Shown here piece after piece: positions 9,388-18,421 of a DNA stretch of 64,000 nucleotides (positions are counted from its first letter, which is position 1; the number at the start of each line of letters is the position of its first letter). The notes below the pieces were generated by a model. The model made no database searches and had not been told where the DNA came from. It was given only the letters and a program-made list of their open reading frames with translations. The translations under genes and the position numbers were made by a program. The DNA is from CBDCWQ01 sp965223435 (GTDB lineage: Bacteria; Myxococcota; Kuafuiibacteriia; Kuafuiibacteriales; Kuafuiibacteriaceae): assembly GCA_965223435.1 (NCBI GenBank), contig CBDCWQ010000019.1, positions 310,001 through 374,000 on the forward strand. Reading direction: 5' to 3'.

Positions 9388-11030
9388 GATGTGTCTGCCC
9401 TCCGTTCTCCCAAACGCAATCGAAAGCATGCACCTCGGCTTGAAGGGACAAGCTCAAGCATCCCTCCGTTGAGCTCGGCCAAGTCACGCGCAATGCTTAA
9501 GCCAATGCCCGTGCCTGATACCCCCTCAGTCAGATGGTTGTGGACTCGAAAAAATGGAGAAAAAATGGCCCTTTGGTGCTTGCTCGGAATGCCCGGTCCA
9601 TCGTCCGACACGGTGATCTCCGTTCGCTTTCGGTCTTGGGTGGTCCAAATGTTGAGCGCTCCGCCCGCATCGGTGTACTTCTCAACGTTGCTCACCAGAT
9701 TGGCTAGAATCTGTTCCACCGAGTCCGGGTCTATCGCGATGGGCTTGGGCGCATTGAGATCAACGTGTACCTGTATGCCTTTCGATTTCAACGATAGGGC
9801 AAATTGCGCCAGCACCGATTGAACCAACCCGTCCACCTCGGTGTCCACCTTTCGAAGCCGCGTCAGCCCCCGTTCTTGTCGAGAGAACGCCAGGATATTG
9901 TTGATCAGTCTTGAGAGGCGCTGGCTTTCCGAGGTGATCACTTGAAGCCGCGCGTGTGTCTCGCCTTCGCTGTCGGAAAGTTCTTCTTCAAGCAGCTCTG
10001 CGTACAAACGAATGTTGGTCAGCGGGGTCCGAAGCTCATGGGATACGCTCGTCACAAATCCCACCTTTTGTGCCGCATCTCGAAGATCCCGGGTCTGTTC
10101 TCGGTATAGGTAAACCACCATGCCAAAGAGCGCGACCGCCAACGCCGCAAAACCCATAAAAAACCCAAAAAATGAGTTCGCCCCGAAGCCCAAGGCGGGG
10201 GACACCGCCCTAGGCCGATAGGCCACACCCCAAGCATCGAGAGGATGCAGAAGGGAAAGACGATCGAACGGCGGCTCTTTTGGGCTCTTGGCCTCAGCCC
10301 CCCACTGCACCAAAGTTTCTCCTTTGGAGTCACTCAGACTTAAGGTCCCCTCAAAAACGGCAATGCTCAAAGAGCCAACCAGCCGCGCCAGGAGGGCGAC
10401 CCGCTCGATTTGGGCGCCCACCACCCGACCCCCGTCACCTTGAACCCAGTACAAGAGGTGTAGACCCTCTTCCCAGTACCATGTCATCCATCCTGACTTC
10501 CGCTCACGCGCAAGCGCAAGAACGCTGTCTCGAGACGAAAAACGCGATCGTTTGGAACGCCTTTGGGTCTCAGGCTCGGGTGGACGATAAAGCGCAGCCT
10601 GCTGTTTCCAGATACGCGCGGTGCGCTTCAAAAAAGCACGCTCCTGTGCACTCGCAGACGGCCCCGAGGGCGGAAAACTGAGCACTCCGGAAGGCTCGAG
10701 CACAAAAAGCTCACGAAAAAGAGGACTTTTTCGTCGGAGATTTCTCAGGCCTTCATGCTCTAAGGGAGCCCGCCCGAGTTCTTTTTCGATGGACGCGCTG
10801 ACGGTATCAACAACGTGCGAAACACTGGTACGCACATTGTGCAGCCGCTCTCGGGCCAAAGACCTGCGCTTCGCCTCTTGCATGGTCTTTTCGTCTCCAA
10901 TAAGCCGAGCCCCCAGCCACGCGATGGCAACCAGGGGCATGGCCACGAGGAGGGCAAAAAGCAGCACGCGCACTTTGCTCGACGACGAAACGGGCGTCGC
11001 TGCTTGCTCTAAAGAACCAAAAGAGCCCAT
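9384..11030 (-). CDS. Membrane-bound sensor histidine kinase
   Basis: This 548-aa kinase has two transmembrane segments (about 20-45 and 284-309) flanking a periplasmic sensor of about 240 residues with no recognised motif. A HisKA box (SVSHELRTPLTN, phospho-His331) and a HATPase domain follow (NLVSNVEKYT, SDDGPGIP, GTGIGLSIARDL). It is the first gene of the minus-strand set 11030-8198 and is followed with 4-nt overlap by its OmpR-type partner. The ligand cannot be predicted. Confidence 0.93.
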   Translation of the reverse strand: MGSFGSLEQAATPVSSSSKVRVLLFALLVAMPLVAIAWLGARLIGDEKTMQEAKRRSLARERLHNVRTSVSHVVDTVSASIEKELGRAPLEHEGLRNLRRKSPLFRELFVLEPSGVLSFPPSGPSASAQERAFLKRTARIWKQQAALYRPPEPETQRRSKRSRFSSRDSVLALARERKSGWMTWYWEEGLHLLYWVQGDGGRVVGAQIERVALLARLVGSLSIAVFEGTLSLSDSKGETLVQWGAEAKSPKEPPFDRLSLLHPLDAWGVAYRPRAVSPALGFGANSFFGFFMGFAALAVALFGMVVYLYREQTRDLRDAAQKVGFVTSVSHELRTPLTNIRLYAELLEEELSDSEGETHARLQVITSESQRLSRLINNILAFSRQERGLTRLRKVDTEVDGLVQSVLAQFALSLKSKGIQVHVDLNAPKPIAIDPDSVEQILANLVSNVEKYTDAGGALNIWTTQDRKRTEITVSDDGPGIPSKHQRAIFSPFFRVHNHLTEGVSGTGIGLSIARDLAELNGGMLELVPSSRGACFRLRLGERRADTS

Positions 11031-11123
11031 CGTCCTGTCAATCCGTCCGTTCTAAACCCCGCTTCGGGATTAACCCTCGGTGCGCTTCTCTTGCAATCAC
11101 GTGAGCGGGAGCTGCGCATGGGA

Positions 11124-12449
11124 TCAATAGGATTGGCTGGACTGGATTTCATATTGCTTTTTCGTCATGCGCTTTCGCTGCCGCTTCCAGTCTCGTGAGG
11201 AGAGGTTCTTGGAGTCTTTTTCGTTGTCGTCGGCATAGTCCTCAAGTCTTTTCGATCGGTACTTTTTTCCCTGCGCCTTCAAATGTTGTGCATTTTGGAT
11301 CAACATCTGCTGAGCCTCCTGGGTTTTGCCCTTATCACGAAGGGCCACGGCCAGCCGGTTCTTTTCGGTGGCGACGGCTTCAACCGCAGCGACCATCACC
11401 TCACGGTCCTCCTTTTCGGCAACCAAGGAAGGCGAATCTGAAAATGAAACCGCCGCCCTCTTGACGACCCGCCCGACACGCCCCGTCTTGATGTTGGCGT
11501 AACTCACCGATACTTGGGCAACCTCCATCCGCTGACCCTTTTTGCCATTCGGCGTTTCAAGCTCGACCAAGAAGGCTTTTTCCTGGTTCGCATACAGCTG
11601 ATTGAGGCTCACGACGATCGTCTGGCCGTGAATCTCTGCGGGTCGGTTGAGCACCCGAACCGGCCGAAAGCCAGAACCGAGCTCAATCTTGACCGCGATC
11701 TCCTGAGCCACCACCGACAAGACATCACCAAGCTCGTAGTTGAAAATCTGCGCGAGCTGATCGGCGTTTTCGGCAAAAGCATGGTTGCCATCGCTTTGCA
11801 TCGCCAGCTGGGTCATCAAGTCTTCGTTGTACCCGAGGCCGAGACCAATGGTGGTGATCGCGATGCCCTCTTTCGCGCTGGACGCACCCAAGCGGCCTAG
11901 CTCATTGGGTGATCTCGGCCCTACATTGGCCTGGCCGTCAGAAAGAAGAAGAACTCGGTTCACACGACGTTTGTCCAAAAACTTGCGTACCTCGTGGATT
12001 CCCATCGACACCCCCGCAAACAATGCCGTCGAGCTTTGCGGTGAAATGCGGCGAATCTTCTCACGAATCTGCTCCTTGTTGTGCACCTTGGTGGCCGGAA
12101 CCAGTACCTCGACCCCAGTGTCGTAAGCGATGATCGAAAGGATGTCGTTTTTACTCAAGCGGTCGACAACCATCAGGGCGGCTTCTTTCGCCTTTTCTAT
12201 TTTGTCGCCCGCCATGGAGCCCGACCGATCTAAGACCACCGCCAGGTTCACAGAAGCTCGACTGTGAGCCTGCTTCAGGCCGAGCCCCTCTAGGCCGACT
12301 TTCATGTACGTTGACTGCCCACGATCCGCGAGCATCACGGGCTTGCCCATCGCGACCTTGACCGAAATCGCCTCTGCTTTGGCGTCGTGAGACACCCCAT
12401 AGGCAAGGGCAAGCGGCGAGAGTATATACATCCAAAGTGTCCGTTTCAT
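11124..12449 (-). CDS. Secreted von Willebrand factor A domain protein
   Basis: The 441-aa product begins with a signal peptide (MKRTLWMYIL...AYG) and carries a VWA domain with an intact MIDAS motif DRSGS (74-78) plus downstream Thr and Asp positions (QSSTALFAG, LLSDGQANVG). Bacterial proteins of this type bind divalent metal and mediate protein-protein contacts at the envelope. The C-terminus (about 380-441) is highly basic and acidic and looks disordered. The ATG at 12449 has GGAGG 11 nt upstream; a second ATG six codons earlier overlaps that ribosome-binding site and is less likely. It lies 93 bp from the histidine kinase and may start that operon. Confidence 0.9.
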   Translation of the reverse strand: MKRTLWMYILSPLALAYGVSHDAKAEAISVKVAMGKPVMLADRGQSTYMKVGLEGLGLKQAHSRASVNLAVVLDRSGSMAGDKIEKAKEAALMVVDRLSKNDILSIIAYDTGVEVLVPATKVHNKEQIREKIRRISPQSSTALFAGVSMGIHEVRKFLDKRRVNRVLLLSDGQANVGPRSPNELGRLGASSAKEGIAITTIGLGLGYNEDLMTQLAMQSDGNHAFAENADQLAQIFNYELGDVLSVVAQEIAVKIELGSGFRPVRVLNRPAEIHGQTIVVSLNQLYANQEKAFLVELETPNGKKGQRMEVAQVSVSYANIKTGRVGRVVKRAAVSFSDSPSLVAEKEDREVMVAAVEAVATEKNRLAVALRDKGKTQEAQQMLIQNAQHLKAQGKKYRSKRLEDYADDNEKDSKNLSSRDWKRQRKRMTKKQYEIQSSQSY

Positions 12450-12541
12450 GGTTCTGTTGACCTCCATCCCCAGACCGTACCGGTTTCGGATCTTGGCATG
12501 GTCAATCGCGGGTAAACAGTTTGTAAAAAAATGTATCGGGT

Positions 12542-12630
12542 CGCTGCCTGCCCCGGCATGGGCAAAACCCTGGATAGCTTGTAGCGCACTGTGGTTACGC
12601 AGTATTCATTGCGCTCAAGACCCGACATCC
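12542..12630. repeat. Dispersed 89-bp repeat, copy 1
   Basis: This segment, from CGCTGCCTGCCCCGGCATG to CCCGACATCC, recurs at 37857-37946 in the same orientation with only scattered differences. It contains the short palindrome TGCCC-cggcat-GGGCA. It lies between the VWA gene start and a decayed IS66 transposase and codes for nothing recognisable. Confidence 0.8.
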
Positions 12631-13190
12631 TGCCCCCTCAACCCATGCCCGGGACGGCGCTTGGCCGGGACCAAAGCTTCTCGCTGCTCTGATAACGAAC
12701 AAGGCGGTGGACGGGCTTTCACTTCGTCGTACGCAGAAGATTTTCAGACGTGCCGGGGGCGATTTCGCAATCTCCACGCTCAGCCGCTGGGAAAGCTTTG
12801 GGCACGAAATCCTCAAGCTGGCTTCGTGACTCCAAAGCAGTGCTTCAGGGTGATGCGTATCGGGGCTACGAACGGATCGCCAACGCGAACAGGGGTGATA
12901 AGGTTGGACGACTGCTCGCGGGATGCTGTATGTGCGCACGTCGACCCTTCGTTCAAGCACTCGAATTCGGAGATACCGCGGCGCGTCCTTTTGTCGATGC
13001 GTTCCAGCGTATCTATCGAATCGAAGCACAGTGCAAAGAACATGCTTTGCTTGCCCCTCAGCGACTTGAGCGACGGCGCACCCAGAGTCTCCCCATTATG
13101 GAGGAAATCCTCGAGCGCGCTGAGGCACTCAAGCCTATGCCTCTGCTCAAGCCCATGAAGCAAGGCGTGACCTATTTCACCAATAGATTT
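12624..13190 (+). pseudogene. Decayed IS66-family transposase (TnpC) remnant
   Basis: Successive frames give IS66 landmarks in the right order: a Pro-rich linker (LPPQPMPGTALG), then ITNKAVDGLSL / IFRRAGGDFAISTLSRW matching the pre-catalytic region, then after another frameshift LQGDAYRGYERI (second catalytic Asp), GRLLAGCCMCARRPF (the GC.AHARR motif) and GVTYFTNRF. The N-terminus and the C-terminal catalytic Glu region are missing. At least two frameshifts and the truncations make it non-functional. It abuts the dispersed 89-bp repeat. Confidence 0.75.
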
Positions 13191-13608
13191 GCTCACCATA
13201 AACCCGCCCACTGCTGCTGGAATTTGGGTCGTGAGACACCCGCCAGCCAAGGCCCTCCGCCTCTTGGCGAACCGTCTACGACAAAGACCCAACTCCAGCG
13301 TTGGAGTCATCAACCACGCCCAAAGCAGGGTCTCTGATTTCTACCGAGAACTGGGTGACCCTCTTTGCACCATCAAACAACGTACTCACACTCGCTGTTC
13401 TTGTTTGAAAGCGCGAAGGCATTCCGGGTTGTAGTTTGCGTTCGGCTACCTTGTCCACCGAGGTCCCACACGCTGACGAACGAACCGCGCCTGCCGAAGT
13501 TTCGGCGATCAACCATGGATCTAGTCCGCATTTCGGCAGCTCTGAGTGCCATTGTCTTGTCCTCATGGCGCTGAGACATGTGGCCTGCATCTTGCTTATC
13601 CGCAAGGT
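13191..13608. other. Intergenic, no supported gene
   Basis: About 420 bp between the IS66 remnant and the RCC1-repeat gene. No homology, RNA structure or convincing reading frame was seen. It presumably contains the promoter of the downstream gene. Confidence 0.5.
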
Positions 13609-16113
13609 ATGACTGTACCACGAAGCCTGACCGTTCCATTCGCCATCCTTGGACTTGTGCACTGTCAAAGCCCTCAGGCCGAACAAACTAGAACCCCGGA
13701 GATCTCGAGTCTCTCCTCCAGCAACGGCTCATGGAACAACGGCTCGTGGGGCAACGGCACTTGGGGCAACGGCTCATGGGGCAACGGCACTTGGGGCAAC
13801 GGCACTTGGGGCAACGGCACTTGGGGCAACGGAACATGGGGTAACGGAACATGGGGCAACGGCACTTGGGGCAACGGCACTTGGGGCAATGGCACTTGGG
13901 GCAACGGCACTTGGGGCAACGGCACTTGGGGCAACGGAACATGGGGTAACGGAACATGGGGCAACGGCACTTGGGGCAACGGCACTTGGGGCAACGGCAT
14001 GATTCTGAGCACCCTCTCCGTAGGTGGGCTCGATATTTCGAATTTGGTCGACACCACCTTGTCCAGCGAGACATGTGAACCGGGTTCGGCAGACAAGAGC
14101 GCCGCCATGACCGAGCTCATGGTCTACATGGCTGCCATTCAGTGTGCAGTGCCCTCTCCATGCGTCGGTGCCGGACCGGAGTGTATGAGCCAGATTAACT
14201 GCGCAACAGATGAAAACTGTCGAGTAATTACCGATTGCGATGGGAACGAGCTCTATGTCTCAGGCCGCGATGGTTTGGGAACCGACCAAAGCAATCCTAC
14301 GGTGGTAGCGGCAGTAGATGCTTGCATTGATGCCACCCTGACAGAACTCAACACCGAGTTTCGCGCCTACGCCGACAATCTCAACCACTACGCAGTATCC
14401 TGCGCTTTGCCACCACCGTCCGGAGGCAGTTGCAGCGGCGACCCAGGCTGTGTCGAAGTCACTTATCAACTATATCCCTCGGGAACAGAAACCAAGCAAT
14501 ACTACGGTGCCATCGGACTCGCTCCTGCCTGGAAATCCAACCCCAATTTTGATCTAGACCCGATCGGACAGCGGCGAGTATCTGCATGCCTGGCATCTCG
14601 CACCAACTCAGACCGTAAAAAGGTACAGATTTCTCTCCGCGGTATCGGCATCCCAACGACCGCCACCGAAAGACAAATCTACAGCCAACACGAAGGCGCC
14701 TTTTGGGGCAACTTCTTTAGCGCTACGCCGGTCATCAACGTGTGCACCGTGCAGGGCGGCGGAATCTCCGGACGACTCTGCGCCGACGGCAGTTGCGGTT
14801 TCGTAGACCACGGCGACTGTGCCACCGCCTGCAGCGCAATGGACAGCGAGGGAAACTATAACCAGTGCGGCACCGAATCGGACACCGAAGTCATCAATAC
14901 TTTTTTGCCGTTCTCTCGCCGGCTCTCGGCCGGTTTCGATCACCGCTGCGTGGTCCGGAAAGACAACACCACCTGGTGCTGGGGACAGAACTGGCAGGGC
15001 CAGTTGGGGCTTGGATATAGGTACACTCCTACCGTGGCAGCCAAGGAAGTTGTCGCACTCGGAACCGATGTCGTCGAGTTGACCGCTGGACTCCACTACA
15101 CCTGCGCAAGGAAGGCAGGTGGGTCCTTGTGGTGCTGGGGTGACAATGACTACGGCCGACTGGGATACGGCACCCTCAATGATTCCTCGACGCCAATTCA
15201 TGTTTCGACCCTCGGCTACGATGTCGCCCAGGTGAGTGCGGAACCGGAGCACATCTGTGCTGTGAAGACCGATGGCACCGTCTGGTGTTGGGGCTCTGAC
15301 AAATATGACTCACTGGGGGTGGACTCCGAGTCTTGCGTCCATTCTTGGGGAACCCAGCCATGCAGCCCTGCGCCTCAACTGGTCAGCGGTCTTACTGACG
15401 CCATCAAGGTCGGCGTCGGAAAGAACTTCAGCTGTGCGCTCAAATACGATGGCACCATTTGGTGCTGGGGTACTAACAGCCAAGGAAAACTCGGTACCGG
15501 GAACACCACGGATCAGCCACACCCGGTTCAGACGGCACTAACCACCGAAGCGATGGACTTCGCGGTGGGTGCAAAACACGTCTGCGCCATCGATGTTCAC
15601 GGAGACGTGTGGTGTTGGGGAGAAAACGACTATGGTCAAGTCGGCGATAACAAGGTAAATAGCGACCACAATGGCAATGTCTTGGCTCCCGTCCAGATCT
15701 CAGGTCTGCCCCTTCCCGCCACCCAAATCGACCTCGGTGTCGTGCACTCATGCGCTATCCTAAGTGACGGAAGCCTCTGGTGCTGGGGGCGAAACGAGCG
15801 CGGACAAATTGGTGTCGGCGACGTCGTCGATCGTCTTGTGCCGGTCAACGTTGGTCTGACTGGCCCCGCCATTTCTATGCTCGTCACTGATACCCAAACC
15901 CAGGTTATTCTTCAGGATGGAAGTGTATACGCCTTCGGATCGAACGGACTGTACCAGCTGGGCACACAAACAACAGAGAACTGCCAGATCGGTTCGACCA
16001 CCGTGACCTGCTCGACAGCGCCCATTCGTATGACGGTCCTAGACGACTGTGGAGACGGCGTCTGCGGCTTTGGCGAGAGTCAGGCGAGCTGCGCTGCCGA
16101 CTGCACCCCCTGA
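13609..16113 (+). CDS. WGNGT-pentapeptide / RCC1 beta-propeller surface protein
   Basis: The 834-aa protein starts with a hydrophobic leader ending LVHCQ (a lipobox-like site, although His at -1 is unusual). Residues 39-130 are 18 tandem pentapeptides of the type WGNG(T/S). A Cys-containing domain follows (about 140-435), then seven RCC1 repeats with a WCWG core (WCWGQN, WCWGDN, WCWGSD, WCWGTN, WCWGEN, WCWGRN, YAFGSN), the number needed for one closed seven-bladed propeller. The C-terminus CGDGVCGFGESQASC is a Cys-rich tail common in secreted myxobacterial-type proteins. It is probably exported and surface-exposed, with a binding role inferred from the propeller. The ATG at 13609 was chosen because the leader follows it directly. 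Confidence 0.9.
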   Translation: MTVPRSLTVPFAILGLVHCQSPQAEQTRTPEISSLSSSNGSWNNGSWGNGTWGNGSWGNGTWGNGTWGNGTWGNGTWGNGTWGNGTWGNGTWGNGTWGNGTWGNGTWGNGTWGNGTWGNGTWGNGTWGNGMILSTLSVGGLDISNLVDTTLSSETCEPGSADKSAAMTELMVYMAAIQCAVPSPCVGAGPECMSQINCATDENCRVITDCDGNELYVSGRDGLGTDQSNPTVVAAVDACIDATLTELNTEFRAYADNLNHYAVSCALPPPSGGSCSGDPGCVEVTYQLYPSGTETKQYYGAIGLAPAWKSNPNFDLDPIGQRRVSACLASRTNSDRKKVQISLRGIGIPTTATERQIYSQHEGAFWGNFFSATPVINVCTVQGGGISGRLCADGSCGFVDHGDCATACSAMDSEGNYNQCGTESDTEVINTFLPFSRRLSAGFDHRCVVRKDNTTWCWGQNWQGQLGLGYRYTPTVAAKEVVALGTDVVELTAGLHYTCARKAGGSLWCWGDNDYGRLGYGTLNDSSTPIHVSTLGYDVAQVSAEPEHICAVKTDGTVWCWGSDKYDSLGVDSESCVHSWGTQPCSPAPQLVSGLTDAIKVGVGKNFSCALKYDGTIWCWGTNSQGKLGTGNTTDQPHPVQTALTTEAMDFAVGAKHVCAIDVHGDVWCWGENDYGQVGDNKVNSDHNGNVLAPVQISGLPLPATQIDLGVVHSCAILSDGSLWCWGRNERGQIGVGDVVDRLVPVNVGLTGPAISMLVTDTQTQVILQDGSVYAFGSNGLYQLGTQTTENCQIGSTTVTCSTAPIRMTVLDDCGDGVCGFGESQASCAADCTP
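13723..13998 (+). repeat. 15-bp coding tandem repeat (18 units)
   Basis: Eighteen consecutive 15-nt units of the type AACGGCACTTGGGGC encode WGNGT. Units vary at the Ser/Thr codon and synonymously. Two blocks show the same order of variants (AACGGAACATGGGGT near 13834 and 13939), which indicates block duplication by slippage or unequal exchange. Confidence 0.95.
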
Positions 16114-16480
16114 GCAGGGGACCACAGCAACAATCTCCACGAGACCATCTTGGTCAATATCCCCTACAGCGACATTCGCGTAGCTTGATAACCAATAAAC
16201 CTTGTCGGCGCCTGATTCTGACTCACCGGGTACGAAGCCAGAGTACCCAGCTCGCCTGTGACACTGGGCGGGAACCATAGCGTCAAATCCACAGGCACAA
16301 GACCATCGGCGAAAACGGTCCCTTCGTAGGTGCCCCTTGGGACCTCTAGAATAGTAAAGTGTCCCTGCTTGGCCGCCCCCCCAACACCGAGGTTTAATCT
16401 GGGCGTCGACTATCGGCCTGCCTGTCTCGGCGTTTGCCGCACGACCGGAAACCTGACCTGGCGTCGTCGTAGTGCCCCTC
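16114..16480 (-). pseudogene. Remnant with carboxypeptidase-regulatory-like and FG-GAP-like pieces
   Basis: Read on the minus strand, about 16480-16400 gives VSGRAANAETGRPIVDAQI, typical of CarboxypepD_reg-like domains. A shifted frame continues LNLGVGGAAKQGHF, then LEVPRGTYEGTVFADG, the end of the same fold. Another frame gives YANVAVGDIDQDGLVEIVAV, an FG-GAP/VCBS-like repeat. No single frame spans these, so this looks like the frameshifted remains of a secreted multidomain protein gene. Confidence 0.45.
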
Positions 16481-16487
16481 TTGCGTC

Positions 16488-16721
16488 ATGCTCATATTAG
16501 CCAACTGCACTCTTCCAGCAGCGACACCAGATGGGATGAGGAGGCCACTCTCCACGGACTCGCTCCCTCCGTTCGTAAGAAAGGTTCTCGAGAAACACGG
16601 ATACTCGGTGAGCGTCGGAGAGTGGAAAAGTGATGAAGATGCCAAAGAAGTGTGGCTTGAGCTTTTGTCCGAAGAAAAAGAGCTTCGGCGTTCGTTTCTT
16701 GAGTCGATGAACGACCAATAG
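16488..16721 (+). CDS. Small hypothetical protein
   Basis: The 77-aa frame gives a charged, helix-rich peptide (PPFVRKVLEKHGYSVSV, KEVWLELLSEEKELRR) whose composition looks coding, but no ribosome-binding site or family is recognisable. An internal ATG at 16536 is an alternative start. It sits in decayed sequence and could be a fragment. Confidence 0.35.
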   Translation: MLILANCTLPAATPDGMRRPLSTDSLPPFVRKVLEKHGYSVSVGEWKSDEDAKEVWLELLSEEKELRRSFLESMNDQ

Positions 16722-17044
16722 TTTGGCCCATGACATGGCGCTGGCTCTTGCGAAGGACACTGGCTTGAGGATTGGATCGTCAAGCCGATGGCGAAGATGC
16801 GCTTGGCGAGCGTCTGACCCATTCTCGAGGGTGATACGTCACCGGTGACGGACCCAAGAACAGCCCCGAACCGGGAGTTTTCCACGACCCCCCTCACAGC
16901 TTTTTACGACGTTCATGGGGGGAACACGAGAGGGGCGCTCGGTCTTTCTCTCGAGTGGCCAGCGCCAAATCCGGCGGCGCCGGATTTGGCATAGATTTTG
17001 GATCCACGACGAACATCAGCGCTCAAGGGGAGGGGTCGGAATAG
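16722..17044. other. Intergenic, no supported gene
   Basis: About 320 bp with no coherent frame. The last bases hold a purine-rich GGGGAGGGG element about 10 nt before the ATG at 17045, a plausible ribosome-binding site. Confidence 0.5.
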
Positions 17045-18355
17045 ATGTCCGGGCAGATTCAACGGAAGTCGCGTCAACGTTTCGTAAGGGAGTTTCGAAA
17101 AAACAACGGAGTGATCGACGCCCAAAACCTGAGTAGGCCGCTCAAGAATAAGTTGAGTAAACTCGGGGTCAGCGAAGCCCATCTTAAGAGGATCGCCGGT
17201 TCCGATGGAAAAATCAGCGGGCATGAATTCGACAAGCTCTTCAAATTTGTCGATGGATTTGACGGCAATCGAAACCGTCGGAGTTTGGTCGTCGCCCGAA
17301 AGGACGGCCAAGGCAACATGGCCCGCACCAAAAGCGGCGCCCTCTACGATGAACTGAAACAGGAGCTCGATGTGGGCAAGGGTGTGGGTTCCGTGCGAAG
17401 CGCGCATCGCGCCTTGGCCGGCCGCCGCCGTCGCGGCGTGATTGACCTCAACACGATGAGTCCAGCACTTGCGAAGAAGATGGCAGCGGCCGGAATCAAG
17501 AAAGCCCACCTCGAAAAACTCGCAGGGCCTGATGGTCAGATCCGGGGCTCTGAACTCAAGTCTCTCCTCAAGCTCGTGGATCGCGCCGACGGTAAAATCG
17601 ACGGCAAGATCGAGACCAAGGCCATGGCGCCCGATCGGACCGTCAAAGACAGTACCGCGGGCGAAATCTTTCGCGGTCTGAGGGCGGAAGTGCGCAAGAA
17701 TCACGGTTTAGCGCAGTATGCGCCGCCGGGCCTAAGACCGGCGCCTGCGCAAAGACCCTTGAGGGCCGCCAGCGATGCCCTCGTCGTGCCCTCACGGATC
17801 CGCAAATCGACCGTCCAGCTCCCCATGAGGGGCATCGGCCAGTTTGCGAAGAAGCCAAATGGACGCAACCGCTACCACCATCCTGCGTCCGCTTGTTTCA
17901 AAGCAGCACGTGACCAAACGAACGAGTTCAATGCCGAGAAGTTCGGTCGAAAATCCCCGAGGCTGAACGGCCCCGGCAAGGCGCTTCAGATGGCCTACGC
18001 TGAAGACAGAGAGGCGTCTCGCGGTGGACTCCCACCAGGCGAAGAGGGGTCGCGCTTATATTGATAAGTTGCTAGACCGGGGGCATCCAGCTCTGGTGGG
18101 GGTGTCCTACGGCGACAACCGGTACAACCGCGACCAACTGACCGATCATTTCGTGACCATTTACGCCGCGGTTATGATGCCAGTGGACGCCTCTTCTGTA
18201 AGTTCAAGGATCCGGGTGCCGGGGGGCGTTCGTTTAAGGCCTTCGTAGACAAGAGCACCGGAAAATTGTTTAAGGAGGGGCGGGGGGCCCACAGTTTCGT
18301 CGAACATCTCGACTACGAGTTCACGCAAGTCAGAACCTACAAAGGAATCGACTAG
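17045..18355 (+). pseudogene. Papain-like cysteine protease with duplicated N-terminal domain, frameshifted
   Basis: An initial 339-codon frame ends at 18064, but the protein continues in the next frame (about 18000-18160: YIDKLLDRGHPALVGVSYGD, DQLTDHFVTIY) and then returns to the first frame (FKDPGAGGRSFKAFVDKSTG ... QVRTYKGID, stop at 18353). The pattern Cys (SACFKAARD), His (TDHFVTIYG) and Asp (FKDPG) fits a papain/C39-like fold. One base missing in TTTACGCCGCGG near 18160 explains the second shift. N-terminally, two copies of a 55-residue EF-hand-like module occur (GVID..., AGSDGKISGHEF and AGPDGQIRGSEL). The original protein would be about 436 aa, probably a secreted or contact-delivered protease. 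The IS630 element lies in its stop codon. Confidence 0.7.
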
Positions 18356-18385
18356 TACCGCTTGCCGGAAGTCCGATCCGGGTTT
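18355..18385 (+). repeat. IS630 left terminal inverted repeat
   Basis: Starts GTACCGCTTGCCGGAAGTCC and matches the complement of 19851-19881 in three blocks (GTAC, AAGTCCG, TCCGGGTTT) at identical spacing. Confidence 0.8.
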
Positions 18386-18421
18386 CGGGAATAAAATCGA
18401 GCCGCCGATGATCTCATAGGT

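Noticed and set aside
13723..13998. Possible CRISPR-like array
   Set aside because: Units are contiguous 15-mers without spacers and in frame with a secreted protein.
13674..14120. Long minus-strand frame rich in Pro-Gln-Val-Pro-Leu repeats
   Set aside because: It is the antisense of the 15-bp WGNGT-coding repeat; any repeat with a period divisible by three gives such frames.
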